A stretch of 64,000 nucleotides of DNA from Burkholderia cepacia (GCF_029962485.1 NZ_CP073637.1:558001-622000); one strand, 5' to 3'; shown: positions 27,976 to 38,373, counted from the first letter of the stretch. Program-made: numbers and translations. Notes: generated by a model not told the origin, from the sequence alone.

Positions 27976-28620
27976 TCATTCCGGTTCGGAAGGGGTCTTG
28001 CCTGCTTCGACGAGCGCGCGCAGCGCGGCGGCATCCGCGCGGGCGACGCGGCCGCGCGCGTCGGCCTTGACCGCGCCGCGCAGGTCGTCGCTCGCATAGA
28101 GCGCGAGGTGGATGCCGATCGCATCCACGTCGCGCCGCGGGCGCCACAGGAAGCTGAGCGTCTCGACGTCGGCGCGGCCCGCGAAGTGCCGCGTCTCGGA
28201 TACGTCGTACTGGACGTTCTGGTTCAGCAGGTAGATGGCGACGTCCTTCGGGTTGTCGGTGAATGCCTGCAAATGGATATCCGAATGGGCGTTCGCGGTG
28301 CCGTTCAGCACGGCGCCCGTCACATAAGGATGGAACTCGGCGAGCCGGCGCATCCAGTCGAGCGCGATCTCGCGCAGGCGGCGCAGTTCGTCCGGCTGCG
28401 TGTCGCTCTGGAACAGCGCGAGGTACTCGCGCAGTTCTTCCTCGATCTGGTCGTTATCCGGCAGCCATTCGCCGGCAACGCGCGAATCGCCCAGCAACTG
28501 GCGCGCGGCCTTGCGTTTCGCGCCGGCGTAGTCGAGGCCGTCCTCCGCGATCAGGCGGGCGGCGGATTGGGCGATTTCCTCGCGGACACGCCACGGGTCG
28601 AGAAGGGATTTGCGAGACAT
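27976..28620 (-). CDS. Unnamed protein with nucleotidyltransferase-like motif
   Basis: I do not recognise a named family with certainty. The 214-residue protein has an N-terminal helical part (REEIAQSAARLIAEDGLDYA, about 12-31) that resembles the first helices of TetR-type regulators. A central stretch, VLNGTANAHSDIHLQAF, looks like a weakened nucleotidyltransferase motif (G-[ST]-x-A...SD-x-D), with His replacing the second metal-binding Asp. Homologues in related genomes are often labelled UDP-N-acetylmuramate-alanine ligase, but no Mur ligase motif is present; the label probably spread from the neighbouring mpl gene. It is divergent from mpl and heads the minus-strand series. The ATG at 28620 is the likely start. 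Confidence 0.7.
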   Translation of the reverse strand: MSRKSLLDPWRVREEIAQSAARLIAEDGLDYAGAKRKAARQLLGDSRVAGEWLPDNDQIEEELREYLALFQSDTQPDELRRLREIALDWMRRLAEFHPYVTGAVLNGTANAHSDIHLQAFTDNPKDVAIYLLNQNVQYDVSETRHFAGRADVETLSFLWRPRRDVDAIGIHLALYASDDLRGAVKADARGRVARADAAALRALVEAGKTPSEPE

Positions 28621-28868
28621 GATCCGGCAATCATACTCGATCGCCGAAGCGCCCGAGCGCGGGTGCGGCGGGCTGCCGCCCGGCACGCGGCCGGCGTTCG
28701 CTTGCATCGTTCGGGCCGCCGGGCAGCGCAGGCCGTCAGTTACAATAGCCATCTTTATGTCGCGGCAAAAGTCGTTGGCCAGGCGCCGGTCGCGCGGCTC
28801 GTCCGGCGCACCGCACACACATCCTTTCCGAATCGACGGCGCCCGGCGGCGCGAAAGCATTCATCTCT

Positions 28869-30254
28869 ATGCACATCCACATTCTTGGCATCTGCGGCAC
28901 CTTCATGGGCGGTCTCGCCGTACTCGCGCGCGAGGCGGGCCACACGGTGACGGGTTGCGACGCGGGCGTCTATCCGCCGATGAGCACGCAGCTCGAGGCG
29001 CAGGGCATCACGCTGATCGAGGGCTACGGTGCCGAACAGATCGACCTGAAACCGGACTTGTTCGTGATCGGCAACGTCGTCACGCGCGGCAATCCGCTGA
29101 TGGAGGCGATCCTCGATCGCGGCCTGCCGTACGTGTCGGGCCCGCAGTGGCTCGGCGAGCACGTGCTGGCCGGCAAATGGGTGCTCGCGGTCGCGGGCAC
29201 GCACGGCAAGACGACCACGTCGTCGATGCTCGCGTGGCTGCTGGAAGACGCGGGCCTGAATCCGGGCTTCCTGATCGGCGGCGTGCCGCTGAACTTCGGC
29301 GTGTCGGCGCGGCTCACCGATTCGAGCTTCTTCGTGATCGAGGCCGACGAGTACGACACCGCGTTCTTCGACAAGCGCTCGAAGTTCGTCCACTACCGGC
29401 CGCGCACGGCGGTGCTGAACAACCTTGAATTCGATCACGCCGACATCTTCCCCGATCTCGCCGCGATCGAGACGCAATTCCACCATCTCGTGCGTACCGT
29501 GCCCGGCGTCGGCCGGATCGTCACGAACGGCCGCTCGGACGCGCTCGAGCGCGTGCTGGCGCGCGGCTGCTGGAGCGAGGTCGAGCGGTTCGGCGTCGAC
29601 GGCGGCTGGCAGGCGCTGCCGGCCGAGGACGGCGTGCCGGTCGACGAGCGCTTCGCGGTGTACTCGAAGGCCGAGCGCGTCGGCGAAGTCGCATGGCAGG
29701 TGCAGGGCGATCACAACCGGATGAATGCGCTCGCGGCGATTGCCGCTGCGCGCCACGTCGGCGTGCCGCCCGCGCAGGCTGCCGAATCGCTCGCGTCGTT
29801 CCGCAACGTGAAGCGCCGCATGGAAGTGCGCGGCAGCGTCGACGGCGTGACCGTCTACGACGATTTCGCGCACCATCCGACTGCGATCGAAACCACGATC
29901 GCCGGCCTTCGTGCGCGCATCGGCCGCCAGAATGCCCGCATCCTCGCCGTGCTCGAGCCGCGCTCGAACACGATGAAGCTCGGCGTGATGAAGTCGCAGT
30001 TGCCGGCCAGCCTCGCCGATGCCGATCTCGTGTTCGGCTACGGCGCCCCGACGGGGCGCGATGCGCTCGGCTGGAATCTCGCCGAAGCGCTGGCGCCGCT
30101 CGGCGATCACGCGCGCGCGTTCGACGATCTTCACCTGCTGGTGAAGGCGGTGGTGGAGGCCGCGCGCCCGGGCGACCACGTGCTCGTGATGAGCAACGGC
30201 GGCTTCGGCGGCGTGCACCAGAAGCTGCTCGATGCGCTCGGGAGCCGCACGTGA
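28869..30254 (+). CDS. mpl: UDP-N-acetylmuramate:L-Ala-gamma-D-Glu-meso-DAP ligase
   Basis: Mpl re-attaches the recycled tripeptide L-Ala-D-Glu-mDAP to UDP-MurNAc, returning cell-wall fragments to precursor synthesis. The 461-residue Mur ligase begins MHIHILGICGTFMGGLA and has the ATP loop GTHGKTTTSSMLA and the conserved EADEYDTAFFDKRSKF and DFAHHPTAI segments. The start at 28869 matches the family N-terminus. A -10-like TACAAT lies at 28741-28746. It overlaps the next gene by 4 bp. Confidence 0.96.
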   Translation: MHIHILGICGTFMGGLAVLAREAGHTVTGCDAGVYPPMSTQLEAQGITLIEGYGAEQIDLKPDLFVIGNVVTRGNPLMEAILDRGLPYVSGPQWLGEHVLAGKWVLAVAGTHGKTTTSSMLAWLLEDAGLNPGFLIGGVPLNFGVSARLTDSSFFVIEADEYDTAFFDKRSKFVHYRPRTAVLNNLEFDHADIFPDLAAIETQFHHLVRTVPGVGRIVTNGRSDALERVLARGCWSEVERFGVDGGWQALPAEDGVPVDERFAVYSKAERVGEVAWQVQGDHNRMNALAAIAAARHVGVPPAQAAESLASFRNVKRRMEVRGSVDGVTVYDDFAHHPTAIETTIAGLRARIGRQNARILAVLEPRSNTMKLGVMKSQLPASLADADLVFGYGAPTGRDALGWNLAEALAPLGDHARAFDDLHLLVKAVVEAARPGDHVLVMSNGGFGGVHQKLLDALGSRT

Positions 30255-30820
30255 TCCTGTATCTGCACGGTTTCCGGTCGTCGCCGGAATCGCAGAAGTC
30301 GCGGCAGCTCGCCGCGCGCATGGCCGAACTCGGCCGCACCGACGAGTGGCGGTGCCCGTCGCTGTCGGTGTCGCCGCTCGAGGCGATCGCGGTCGCGGAA
30401 GCCGAGGTGGCCGGTGCACGCGATGTCACCGTCGTCGGCAGCTCGCTCGGCGGCTATTACGCGACGTGGCTGGCCGAAAAGCACGGCTGGAAGGCCGTGC
30501 TGCTGAATCCGGCCATCGTGCCGCAACGCGATCTCGAGCAGCATCTGGGCGAACAGCCGCTGTATCACGGCGGCGGCACGATCGTCGTCGAACGCCGTCA
30601 CCTGCATGAGCTCGACGCGCTGCGCGTGCCGGCGATCACGCGCGCCGAACGCTACTATCTGTTCGCGGCGACCGGTGACGAAGTGCTCGATTACCGCGAG
30701 ATGCTGGCCCATTACCCGGGCGCGAAAACCCGCGTGATCGACGGCAGCGATCACGGGATCAGCGAATTTGCCGACTATGTCGACGACGTTCTCGCCTTTT
30801 GCGACGAAAAGACGTCTTGA
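30251..30820 (+). CDS. YqiA/YcfP-type alpha/beta hydrolase
   Basis: A 189-residue small esterase-like protein. It begins ILYLHGFRSSPESQKS and has the nucleophile elbow GSSLGGYYA and a late His in DGSDHGISEF, giving a plausible Ser-Asp-His triad, as in the YqiA family. The GTG start overlaps the mpl stop (GTGA), so the two are translationally coupled. Substrate is unknown. Confidence 0.85.
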   Translation: MILYLHGFRSSPESQKSRQLAARMAELGRTDEWRCPSLSVSPLEAIAVAEAEVAGARDVTVVGSSLGGYYATWLAEKHGWKAVLLNPAIVPQRDLEQHLGEQPLYHGGGTIVVERRHLHELDALRVPAITRAERYYLFAATGDEVLDYREMLAHYPGAKTRVIDGSDHGISEFADYVDDVLAFCDEKTS

Positions 30821-30900
30821 ACCGGCCATGTGCCGATCGAATCCCCATCATCATGCGGCGCCGCCAATGTGGCGCCGGGCAGTCTGAACGAGAGTACTGA

Positions 30901-32988
30901 GTGAACGTTTTCTTCGAGGAATCGGGCAGTTTCAAGGCGGGCAGCGTGCTGTCGCGCCAGGGCGATGCATTTCAGGTCGAGTTGCCCGGCGGGCGGCGGG
31001 CAAAGGTACGCGCGAAAGACGTGCTGATCGAATTCGAGAAGCCGGCCGCGGGCGAGCTGATGCAGGAGGCCGACACGGCCGCGCAGCAGATCGACCTGGA
31101 TTTTCTGTGGGAATGCGCGCCGGCCGACGAGTTTGCCTATACGGCGCTGGCCGCCGAGTACTTCGGCACGACCTATGGCCCGGTCGAGCGCGCGGCGCTC
31201 GTGCTGCGGCTGCATGGCTCGCCCGTCTACTTCCGCCGCAAGGGTCGCGGCCAGTACCAGCGCGCGCCGGAAGAGCAACTCAAGATGGCGCTCGCGTCGC
31301 TCGAGCGCAAGCGCCAGCAGGCGCTGGTGCAAGCGCAGTATGAAGAGGAGCTGAAGGCCGGCAAGCTGCCGGAAGCGTTCGCGGGCAAGGTGCTCGGGCT
31401 GCTGACGCGGCCGGACAAGAACGCGATCGAATACAAGGCGATGGAAGCGGCGGCCGGCGCGCGTGGCGTGTCGCCGGCGCGTCTGATGCTCGACTGCGGC
31501 GGCATCGCGTCGCCGCGTGCGCTGCACGAGGCGCGCTTCCTCGCGGAATTCTTCCCGCACGGCACGGGCTTTCCGCCCGTCACGGTCGGCGCGCTGCCGG
31601 ACGACCTGCCGCGCGCGAACGTCGAGGCGTTCTCGATCGACGACGTCACGACGACGGAAATCGACGATGCGTTCTCGGTCGAGCATCTGTCGGACGGCCG
31701 GGTGCGGATCGGCGTGCACATCGCGGCGCCGGCGCTCGGCATCGTGCGCGGCGACGCGGTCGATGCGATCGCGCGCACGCGCCTGTCGACCGTCTACATG
31801 CCGGGCGACAAGATCACGATGCTGCCGGACGACGTCGTCGACGTGTTCACGCTGAAGGAAGGCGATTACCGTCCGGCGCTGTCGCTGTACATCATCGTCA
31901 ACCGCGAAACGCAGGACATCGTCGCGAACGAGACGCGCGCCGAGCTGGTGTTCGTGAAGAACAACCTGCGCCACAACACGCTCGACGAGCTCGTCAACGA
32001 AGAGACGCTCGCGGCAGGCACCGGCGAGTATCCGCACAAGGACGACATCGCCGTGCTGTGGCCGCTCGCACAGGCGCTGTTCGAGAAGCGCCAGGTTGCG
32101 CGCGCAGGCTACGGCCTGAAGCGTGAGGTGCAGCGCAACACCGATTACAACTTCTACGTCGAAGGCGAGCAGGTGTCCATCACGCCGCGCCGCCGCGGGT
32201 CGCCGCTCGACCTGATCGTGTCGGAGCTTGCGATCCTCGCGAACTCGACCTGGGGCGCGTTCCTGCACGACCACACGGTGCCGGGCATCTACCGCTCGCA
32301 GCGCGGCTTCGGCGCACCGGGCCCGAAGCGCACGCGGATGCAGACGACGGCCGCGCCGCACGAAGGCCTCGGCGTGCCGCAGTACGCGTGGAGCACGTCG
32401 CCGCTGCGCCGTTACGTCGACCTCGTGAACCAGTGGCAGCTGCTCGCGTGCGTGCAGCATGGCGTCACCGCGAAGCTCGCCGCGCCGTTCAAGCCGAAGG
32501 ACGCCGACCTGTACGCGGTCGTTCAGGGCTTCGACGACACCTACACGGCCTACGCCGACTACCAGCGCCGGATGGAGTACTTCTGGTGCCTGCGCTGGCT
32601 CGCGCAGGAGCAGAAGAAGCACGTCGTCGCGAGCGTCGTGAAGGGCGATCTCGTGCGCCTCGAGGAAATTCCGCTGCTGCTGCATGTGCCGGGCCTCGGC
32701 GTGCACGCGCGCGGCACGCGCGTGCTGCTTGACGTGATGTCGCTCGACGAGCTGACGATCGAAGCGTCGGTGCGGCTGCTGAACGTGCTCGACGCGCCGG
32801 CCGTGACGAGCGGCGACGCGGCCGAGGAAGAGGATGACGCCGAAGGCGCCGACGACACGCTGGTCGACGCGGAAGACGCGTCGGCGGAAACCGAGGCGGA
32901 AGCACTGGCCGAAGCCGGCAGCGCGGACGCAGGTGCCGGCGGCGAAGCCGCGGGCGGCAACGAGAGCGAAGAGGGGCGCGCATCATGA
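30901..32988 (+). CDS. RNase II-type (RNB domain) exoribonuclease
   Basis: A 695-residue protein with an RNB catalytic domain at about residues 235-560. The four-Asp active-site stretch is present ([16 protein letters not shown]). A downstream SPLRRYVDL motif completes the catalytic centre of 3'-5' exoribonucleases. The N-terminal region (1-90) has no clear cold-shock domain, so this is not a classical RNase R; the C-terminus is very acidic and Ala-rich (about 625-695). It starts with GTG after GAGAGTACTGA. It overlaps aroE by 4 bp (ATGA), and coupling is likely. Confidence 0.88.
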   Translation: MNVFFEESGSFKAGSVLSRQGDAFQVELPGGRRAKVRAKDVLIEFEKPAAGELMQEADTAAQQIDLDFLWECAPADEFAYTALAAEYFGTTYGPVERAALVLRLHGSPVYFRRKGRGQYQRAPEEQLKMALASLERKRQQALVQAQYEEELKAGKLPEAFAGKVLGLLTRPDKNAIEYKAMEAAAGARGVSPARLMLDCGGIASPRALHEARFLAEFFPHGTGFPPVTVGALPDDLPRANVEAFSIDDVTTTEIDDAFSVEHLSDGRVRIGVHIAAPALGIVRGDAVDAIARTRLSTVYMPGDKITMLPDDVVDVFTLKEGDYRPALSLYIIVNRETQDIVANETRAELVFVKNNLRHNTLDELVNEETLAAGTGEYPHKDDIAVLWPLAQALFEKRQVARAGYGLKREVQRNTDYNFYVEGEQVSITPRRRGSPLDLIVSELAILANSTWGAFLHDHTVPGIYRSQRGFGAPGPKRTRMQTTAAPHEGLGVPQYAWSTSPLRRYVDLVNQWQLLACVQHGVTAKLAAPFKPKDADLYAVVQGFDDTYTAYADYQRRMEYFWCLRWLAQEQKKHVVASVVKGDLVRLEEIPLLLHVPGLGVHARGTRVLLDVMSLDELTIEASVRLLNVLDAPAVTSGDAAEEEDDAEGADDTLVDAEDASAETEAEALAEAGSADAGAGGEAAGGNESEEGRAS

Positions 32989-33851
32989 ACGCGATTGCGT
33001 CGACGAGCGGCGCCGACCGCTATGTCGTGTTCGGCAACCCGGTGGCGCACAGCAAGTCGCCGTTCATCCACGCGCAGTTCGCCGCGCAGACGGGCGAGGC
33101 GATCGACTACGCGCACCGGCTCGCGCCGGTCGACGGCTTTGAAGCCGCCGTGCGCGCCTTCGTCGCCGAAGGCGGCCGCGGCGCGAACGTGACGGTACCG
33201 TTCAAGCTCGAAGCGCATGCGCTGGCCGATTCGCTGTCGCCGCGTGCGGCGGCGGCAGGCGCGGTGAATACGCTGCGCATCGATGCCGACGGCCGTATCC
33301 ACGGCGACAACACCGACGGCGTCGGCCTCGTGCGCGACATCGAAGCGAATCTCGGCGTGTCGCTCGCGGGCGCACGCATCCTGCTGCTCGGCGCGGGCGG
33401 GGCGGCGCGCGGCGTCGTGCTGCCGCTGCTCGACCGTGCACCGCTGTCGATCACGATCGTGAACCGCACGGCGAGCAAGGCCGAGGCGCTCGTCGGCCAG
33501 TTCATGCAGGCCGCGCACGATGCGGGCTGCACGCTCGCGGGCGGCGGTCCCGACGTGGTGCGCGCGGAGCCGTACGACGTGGTGATCAACGCGACGGCCG
33601 GCAGCCTCGATGCCGCCCTGCCGGAATGCGACGCGGCCGCGTTCGGCGCGGGCACGCTCGCGTACGACATGATGTACGGCGCGCAGCCCACCGTGTTCAT
33701 GCAGCATGCGGCGTCGCTCGGCGCGCGCACGGCCGACGGGCTCGGGATGCTCGTCGAACAGGCGGCCGAGTCGTTCTTCATCTGGCGCGGCGTGCGGCCG
33801 GACGGCGCGCCTGTGCTGGCCGCGCTGCGCCAGGCGCTCGCGGCGAGCTGA
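32985..33851 (+). CDS. aroE: Shikimate dehydrogenase
   Basis: AroE reduces 3-dehydroshikimate to shikimate with NADPH. The 288-residue protein has the substrate-binding region [26 protein letters not shown] with the catalytic Lys, [13 protein letters not shown] with the catalytic Asp, and the NADP loop [15 protein letters not shown]. The start overlaps the stop of the RNB gene. Confidence 0.97.
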   Translation: MNAIASTSGADRYVVFGNPVAHSKSPFIHAQFAAQTGEAIDYAHRLAPVDGFEAAVRAFVAEGGRGANVTVPFKLEAHALADSLSPRAAAAGAVNTLRIDADGRIHGDNTDGVGLVRDIEANLGVSLAGARILLLGAGGAARGVVLPLLDRAPLSITIVNRTASKAEALVGQFMQAAHDAGCTLAGGGPDVVRAEPYDVVINATAGSLDAALPECDAAAFGAGTLAYDMMYGAQPTVFMQHAASLGARTADGLGMLVEQAAESFFIWRGVRPDGAPVLAALRQALAAS

Positions 33852-33865
33852 CCGGAGCGCGGCAC

Positions 33866-34603
33866 GTGGTGGCGGTGAGCGACACGCAGCGCACGCGACC
33901 GGTGAGCCTCGCTCGCTGGATCGTCTATGCGGGATCGGTGTTCGCGGGCGCGTGGCTCGCGACGCAGCTGTTCTATCTCGCGCAGATCGCGTTGTGGTCG
34001 TTCGTGAACCCGGGCTCGACCGCGTTCATGCGCACCGACGCGTGGTGGCTGTCGCGCGCCACGCCGCCCGCGCAGATCCAGCATCAGTGGGTGCCGTACG
34101 ACCAGATCTCGCGCAACCTGAAGCGCGCGCTGATCGCCTCCGAAGACTCGACCTTCGCGACCAACAACGGCTACGACGTCGACGCGATCCTGCAGGCGTG
34201 GGAGAAGAACAAGGCGCGCGGCAAGATCGTCGCGGGCGGTTCGACGATCACGCAGCAGCTCGCGCGCAACCTGTTCCTGTCGCGCGAGAAGAGCTACATC
34301 CGCAAGGGCCAGGAGCTCATCATCACGTGGATGCTCGAAGCGGTGCTCGACAAGGAGCGCATCTTCGAGATCTACCTGAATTCGATCGAGTGGGGCCGCG
34401 GCGTGTACGGCGCCGAGGCGGCCGCACGCTATTACTACAAGGTCCCCGCGAGCCGGCTCGGCGCGTGGCAGTCGGCGCGTCTCGCGGTGATGCTGCCGAA
34501 GCCGCGCTGGTTCGACGCGCATCGCGGCTCGGCCTACCAGGCGCAGCGCGCGGCGGTCATCGCGCGCCGCATGGGCGCGGCCGAGTTGCCGCAATCGGAG
34601 TGA
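33866..34603 (+). CDS. mtgA: Monofunctional peptidoglycan glycosyltransferase
   Basis: MtgA polymerises lipid II into glycan strands without a transpeptidase domain. The roughly 245-residue protein has one N-terminal membrane anchor (about 13-40) and the GT51 domain with [11 protein letters not shown] (catalytic Glu), [16 protein letters not shown] and [17 protein letters not shown]. The start is uncertain: in-frame GTG codons stand at 33866, 33869 and 33875. GGAG at 33853-33856 favours the first. It directly follows aroE. Confidence 0.9.
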   Translation: MVAVSDTQRTRPVSLARWIVYAGSVFAGAWLATQLFYLAQIALWSFVNPGSTAFMRTDAWWLSRATPPAQIQHQWVPYDQISRNLKRALIASEDSTFATNNGYDVDAILQAWEKNKARGKIVAGGSTITQQLARNLFLSREKSYIRKGQELIITWMLEAVLDKERIFEIYLNSIEWGRGVYGAEAAARYYYKVPASRLGAWQSARLAVMLPKPRWFDAHRGSAYQAQRAAVIARRMGAAELPQSE

Positions 34604-35029
34604 ACGGCGCGAGCGCGCCGTCGCATTGTCCGTTCCGTCGCCCGTGCGCCATTGGTGCGCTGCAGCGCGTTCGTGTCGCACGCATTTCGGGCCACATCCT
34701 TTAGACGAATTCGTCTATTTCGCGTTACTGAGCAATGCCCGCGACCGTGTGGTTTTGTTTGCCGATATGGCACGAAATCCGCCTTTTTTTAGTCGCCACG
34801 GGTAAACGCGAAAGTCGCTGAAAGCAACGTGAAATGCAACGTTTCACGATTCGAAGCATTCCTGAAAGGTGTGCGCCGCACCCTCCGCCAGCCAAATATT
34901 TCAAAATTTTTCAAAGCTGACGGGCTCGCGTATATTGGCCAGCGCCTCGGCTTATCGGCCGCAATCGAGGCGGGGGGCGGCTTATCCGGCTGCTCGACAC
35001 AAAAAACATCCGAGAGAAGGAAAGCAACG
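34604..35029 (+). promoter_or_regulatory. Control region before the peptidase S10 gene
   Basis: This AT-richer 426-bp gap holds an inverted repeat CGTGAAA (34828-34834) with TTTCACG (34842-34848). It also holds a promoter-like pair: TTTTCA (34908-34913) and TATATT (34931-34936), 17 bp apart. GAGAAGG before the ATG at 35030 is the ribosome binding site. The open frame that extends the S10 gene upstream to 34829 runs across these elements and is not used. No separate gene is seen. Confidence 0.5.
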
Positions 35030-36640
35030 ATGCCAGCGAGCAAAGCGAAGCTGTTGTTGGGGGTGGTGTTTTCTTCGCTGATTCTGACGGCCTGCAACGA
35101 CGACGTGACATCGTCCGCTGCTGCGAGCGCCGACAATTCAGCCGATCCCGCCAGTCAGGTGGACAGGGCGTACAACGATCCCAATAGTTATTCGTCGAGC
35201 GCGAACGCGTCGCTCGACGCCTCCGCCGCGGTCGAAAAAGCGGCTGTCACGCATCACCAGATCACACTGAACGGCAAGACGATCCGGTACACGGCCACGG
35301 CCGGCCACCTCGTCGCGCGCAATCCGCAGACCGGCGCGCCCGAAGCGTCGTTCTTCTATGTCGCCTACACGGCCGACAACCAGCCGGCGGCGAAGCGGCC
35401 CGTCACGTTCCTGTACAACGGCGGCCCGGGCTCGGCATCCGTGTGGCTGCACCTCGGCTCGTTCGGCCCGCGTCGGATCCAGACGGGCGACCCGAACGCG
35501 AACACGTCGACGTTCCCGTTCGTCGACAACCAGGAAAGCCTGCTCGACACGACCGACCTCGTGTTCGTCGATGCGATCGGCACCGGCTTCTCCGAAGCGA
35601 TCGCACCGAACACGAACCAGACATTCTGGGGCGTCGACCAGGACGGCGGCGCGTTCCGCGATTTCGTCACGCGCTACCTCGCCGTGAACCAGCGCAGTGC
35701 TTCGCCGAAATACCTGTTCGGCGAATCGTACGGCACGCCGCGCACCGACGTGCTCGCGAACCTGCTGGAGACGGCCGGCGTGAAGCTCGACGGCGTTGTG
35801 CTGCAGTCGTCGATCCTGAACTACAACACGAACTGCGACATGGCGAGCGACTACATCGGCAACTCGAACAACGGATCGAGCCCGGTGAGCTGCGCGGGCT
35901 TCGTGCCGTCGTACGGGACCGTCGGCGCGTACTACCAGCTCGACAATCCGAACCCGTCGAGCCTGCCGCAGTACGCGGACCAGATGCGCCTGCTGACGGC
36001 CGGCAGCTACGCGCCCGCCGTGAACGCGTACCTCGCGAGCCATACGCCGCCGCCGCCGAACCTCGTCACGACGATGGTGAATGCGACCGGCGTGAAGCAG
36101 TCGCTGTGGAATGCGAACTTCAACGTGATCCCGACCTTCTTCGACAACAGCTTCCAGCTGTCGCTGGTCCCGGGCACGCTGATCGGCCGCTACGACGCGC
36201 GCGTGAACGTGCCCGTGTCGAGCCCGCTCGCGGCGGACGGCGATCCGTCGAGTTCGTTCATCACGAAGCCGTTCACCGACACGATCGGCAGCTATTTGCC
36301 GAACGAGCTGAAGTACACCGCGCAGTCGGCCTATTCGGTGAGCAGCAATGCGATCAACACGTGGGACTGGACGCACGACGGGCTCGCGATGCCCGACACG
36401 ATCCCCGACCTGGCAGCGGCGCTGACGTTGAACCCGCAACTGAAGGTGCTGTCGCTGAACGGGTATCACGACATCGCGACGCCGTTCTACCAGACCGAGC
36501 TGGACCTCGCGCGGCTCGGAACCCAACCGAACCTGACGATCAAGGACTATCAGGGCGGACACATGGTCTATCTCGACGATACGTCGCGTCCGCAGGAGAA
36601 AGCCGACCTCGTGACCTTCTACAACGCGGCCGCGCACTGA
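35030..36640 (+). CDS. Peptidase S10 (serine carboxypeptidase-like) lipoprotein
   Basis: A 536-residue predicted lipoprotein: the signal peptide ends in LILTAC, with Cys22 as the lipid site. The S10 fold is supported by FLYNGGPGSASVWLHLGSFG (oxyanion region), the nucleophile motif FGESYG, the acid in LNGYHDIATPF and the catalytic His in YQGGHMVYLD. The protein should act at the envelope, trimming C-terminal residues from peptides. S10 enzymes are better known from eukaryotes; bacterial members are poorly studied. The gene appears single and is followed by a small EF-hand gene. Confidence 0.88.
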   Translation: MPASKAKLLLGVVFSSLILTACNDDVTSSAAASADNSADPASQVDRAYNDPNSYSSSANASLDASAAVEKAAVTHHQITLNGKTIRYTATAGHLVARNPQTGAPEASFFYVAYTADNQPAAKRPVTFLYNGGPGSASVWLHLGSFGPRRIQTGDPNANTSTFPFVDNQESLLDTTDLVFVDAIGTGFSEAIAPNTNQTFWGVDQDGGAFRDFVTRYLAVNQRSASPKYLFGESYGTPRTDVLANLLETAGVKLDGVVLQSSILNYNTNCDMASDYIGNSNNGSSPVSCAGFVPSYGTVGAYYQLDNPNPSSLPQYADQMRLLTAGSYAPAVNAYLASHTPPPPNLVTTMVNATGVKQSLWNANFNVIPTFFDNSFQLSLVPGTLIGRYDARVNVPVSSPLAADGDPSSSFITKPFTDTIGSYLPNELKYTAQSAYSVSSNAINTWDWTHDGLAMPDTIPDLAAALTLNPQLKVLSLNGYHDIATPFYQTELDLARLGTQPNLTIKDYQGGHMVYLDDTSRPQEKADLVTFYNAAAH

Positions 36641-36722
36641 TGCTGCGCCGGGCCGGCGACGGGCGCCCGCGGTGGCGCCGTTCGCCGGCCGTCGACGACC
36701 TCATTCCAGACTGGAGCCTGAT

Positions 36723-37124
36723 ATGAAGAAACGTTTCATCGTCGTTGCCGCGGCGCTCGCATGCGCCGGCGCCGCAGCATCCGTATCCGCGTTCGCGCAG
36801 GCGAGCGACGCCGCCGCACCGGCGCGTGCGCGCCAGGCGCAGCTCGGCGATCCGTACGTGCCGCCGGCCGCTCGAAAGGCGACCGCCGGCACGCAGACGA
36901 CGGGCGCCGCGCTGCATGCGCAGGTGGTGCGCAAGCTCGCGAGCCAGTTCAGCGCGGCCGACACGCAGAACACGGGTGCGATCACCGAATCGCAGGCGCG
37001 CGCGGCTGGCCTCGGCTATGTCGCGAACCACTTCCGGCAGATCGACGCGGGCGGCAACGGGCGCGTGTCGTTCGCGGACGTGCAGCGCTACATGCAGGCA
37101 CGCAGCACGAGCAGCCAGCAGTAA
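36723..37124 (+). CDS. Secreted EF-hand domain protein
   Basis: A 133-residue protein with a signal peptide cleaved near SAFAQA (about residue 24). Two calcium-binding-loop-like segments follow, the first around DTQNTGAITES and the second DAGGNGRVSFAD near the C-terminus. The second has the better EF-hand spacing. The role is unknown. It may share a transcript with the S10 gene 82 bp upstream. Confidence 0.8.
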   Translation: MKKRFIVVAAALACAGAAASVSAFAQASDAAAPARARQAQLGDPYVPPAARKATAGTQTTGAALHAQVVRKLASQFSAADTQNTGAITESQARAAGLGYVANHFRQIDAGGNGRVSFADVQRYMQARSTSSQQ

Positions 37125-37144
37125 GCGCGGCGTATCGTGGGCAA

Positions 37145-37184
37145 ACGGGGGCGGAACCTGCGACACGGCGGGTTCCGCCCCCGT
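37145..37184. terminator. Long GC-rich hairpin after the EF-hand gene
   Basis: The arms ACGGGGGCGGAACC (37145-37158) and GGTTCCGCCCCCGT (37171-37184) are perfectly complementary over 14 bp with a 12-base loop. No T-run follows, so termination may be weak or Rho-assisted. It lies in a 349-bp gap (37125-37473) before the IclR gene, in which I see no other clear element. Confidence 0.55.
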
Positions 37185-37473
37185 GTTCATGGTGCGGCTG
37201 TTGCGTCGCACCTGCCGCCGGCATTCGCTAAATTCTCATTATCTGGACAACGCATTCAAATATTGGAGACGAGTGCGTGCGCTCCTACAATCCGAAGCAC
37301 ATCGACAGCTTCGGACCCACGCATCGCGCGGCGCCCGTCGCACACGGAGACACCTTCCATGAAGTTCGCCGGGCGCTTTACTCGGTGCATCGACCGCCGC
37401 CACGCCGCAGCACGGAACCCTGTTCCGGCGCCGCGCGAGCGGCTTCACCGATTCCGTTGAAGAAGCCCGTTCC

Positions 37474-38373
37474 ATGACCAAGATGCCCGATTCCCTTACC
37501 CTCGACGCCCGGCGCGCGACGCCGGACGATGTATCGCTGACCGACAGCATCGGCGCGACCAGCACGCCGCTGGATCTCGCCGCGCAGCAGGCCGGCACGC
37601 AGACGCTGCTGCGCGGCCTCGCGATCCTCGAGGCGATCGCGAACGGCGCGCGCGACATGCGTGCGATCGGCGCGGCGCTCGGGACGACGCGCAGCACCAC
37701 GCACCGTCTCGTCAGCAGCCTCGTGCAGGCGCGCTACCTGCGCCAGGTGCAGGGCGGCTACCTGCTCGGCCCGAAGCTGATCGAGCTCGGCACGATCGCG
37801 CTCGAGCAGATGCCGCTCACCGCGGTGGCGCGGCCGCATCTCGAAGCGCTCGCGGAAGCGACGCTCGACACGATCCACCTCGGCGTGCGCGACGGCGACG
37901 ACGTGCTGTACATCGACAAGATTCCCGGCACGCGCGGCCTCGAGATGCGCTCGCGCGTCGGTCACCGGATGCCGCTCGCGTCGACCGGCATCGGCAAGGC
38001 GATGATGCTCGACCTCGATCCGGACCTGTGGCGCTCACTGTTCGAAGCCGCGCGGCGCGCGCTGGCCGGCGTCAATTTCAAGCCCGACAACCGGCCCGAG
38101 ACGAGCGCGTTCCTGCAGCGCATGGCCCACTACGCGGCCGGCGGCTATACGTTCGACCTCGAGGAAAACGAGGCGTCGATCCGCTGCGTGGCCGCACCGA
38201 TCCGCGATGCGTCGGGCACGGTCGTGGCGGCCGTGTCGGTCGCAAGCACCATTCCGTACATGCCGCACGACCGGATGGACGAACTGATTCCACTCGTGCA
38301 GCGCGAAGCGCGAGCCATTTCCGCGGAACTGGGCTGGAGCCCGCCGCAGGGTACCCGCAGGATCAAACGATGA
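37474..38373 (+). CDS. IclR-family transcriptional regulator of the sugar cluster
   Basis: A 299-residue regulator. An N-terminal tail of about 35 residues precedes the winged helix-turn-helix (RGLAILEAIANGARDMRAI and GTTRSTTHRLVSSLV, about 45-95). The C-terminal IclR effector domain follows (VGHRMPLASTGIGKAM and YTFDLEENEASIRCVAAPI). It is the first gene before dgoK and overlaps it by 4 bp, so it is probably cotranscribed and controls the cluster, with a sugar or sugar acid as effector. The effector is not known. Confidence 0.9.
   Translation: MTKMPDSLTLDARRATPDDVSLTDSIGATSTPLDLAAQQAGTQTLLRGLAILEAIANGARDMRAIGAALGTTRSTTHRLVSSLVQARYLRQVQGGYLLGPKLIELGTIALEQMPLTAVARPHLEALAEATLDTIHLGVRDGDDVLYIDKIPGTRGLEMRSRVGHRMPLASTGIGKAMMLDLDPDLWRSLFEAARRALAGVNFKPDNRPETSAFLQRMAHYAAGGYTFDLEENEASIRCVAAPIRDASGTVVAAVSVASTIPYMPHDRMDELIPLVQREARAISAELGWSPPQGTRRIKR

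Noticed and set aside
27976..28620. UDP-N-acetylmuramate-alanine ligase label
   Set aside because: No Mur ligase ATP loop or length; the real Mur-type ligase is mpl on the other strand.
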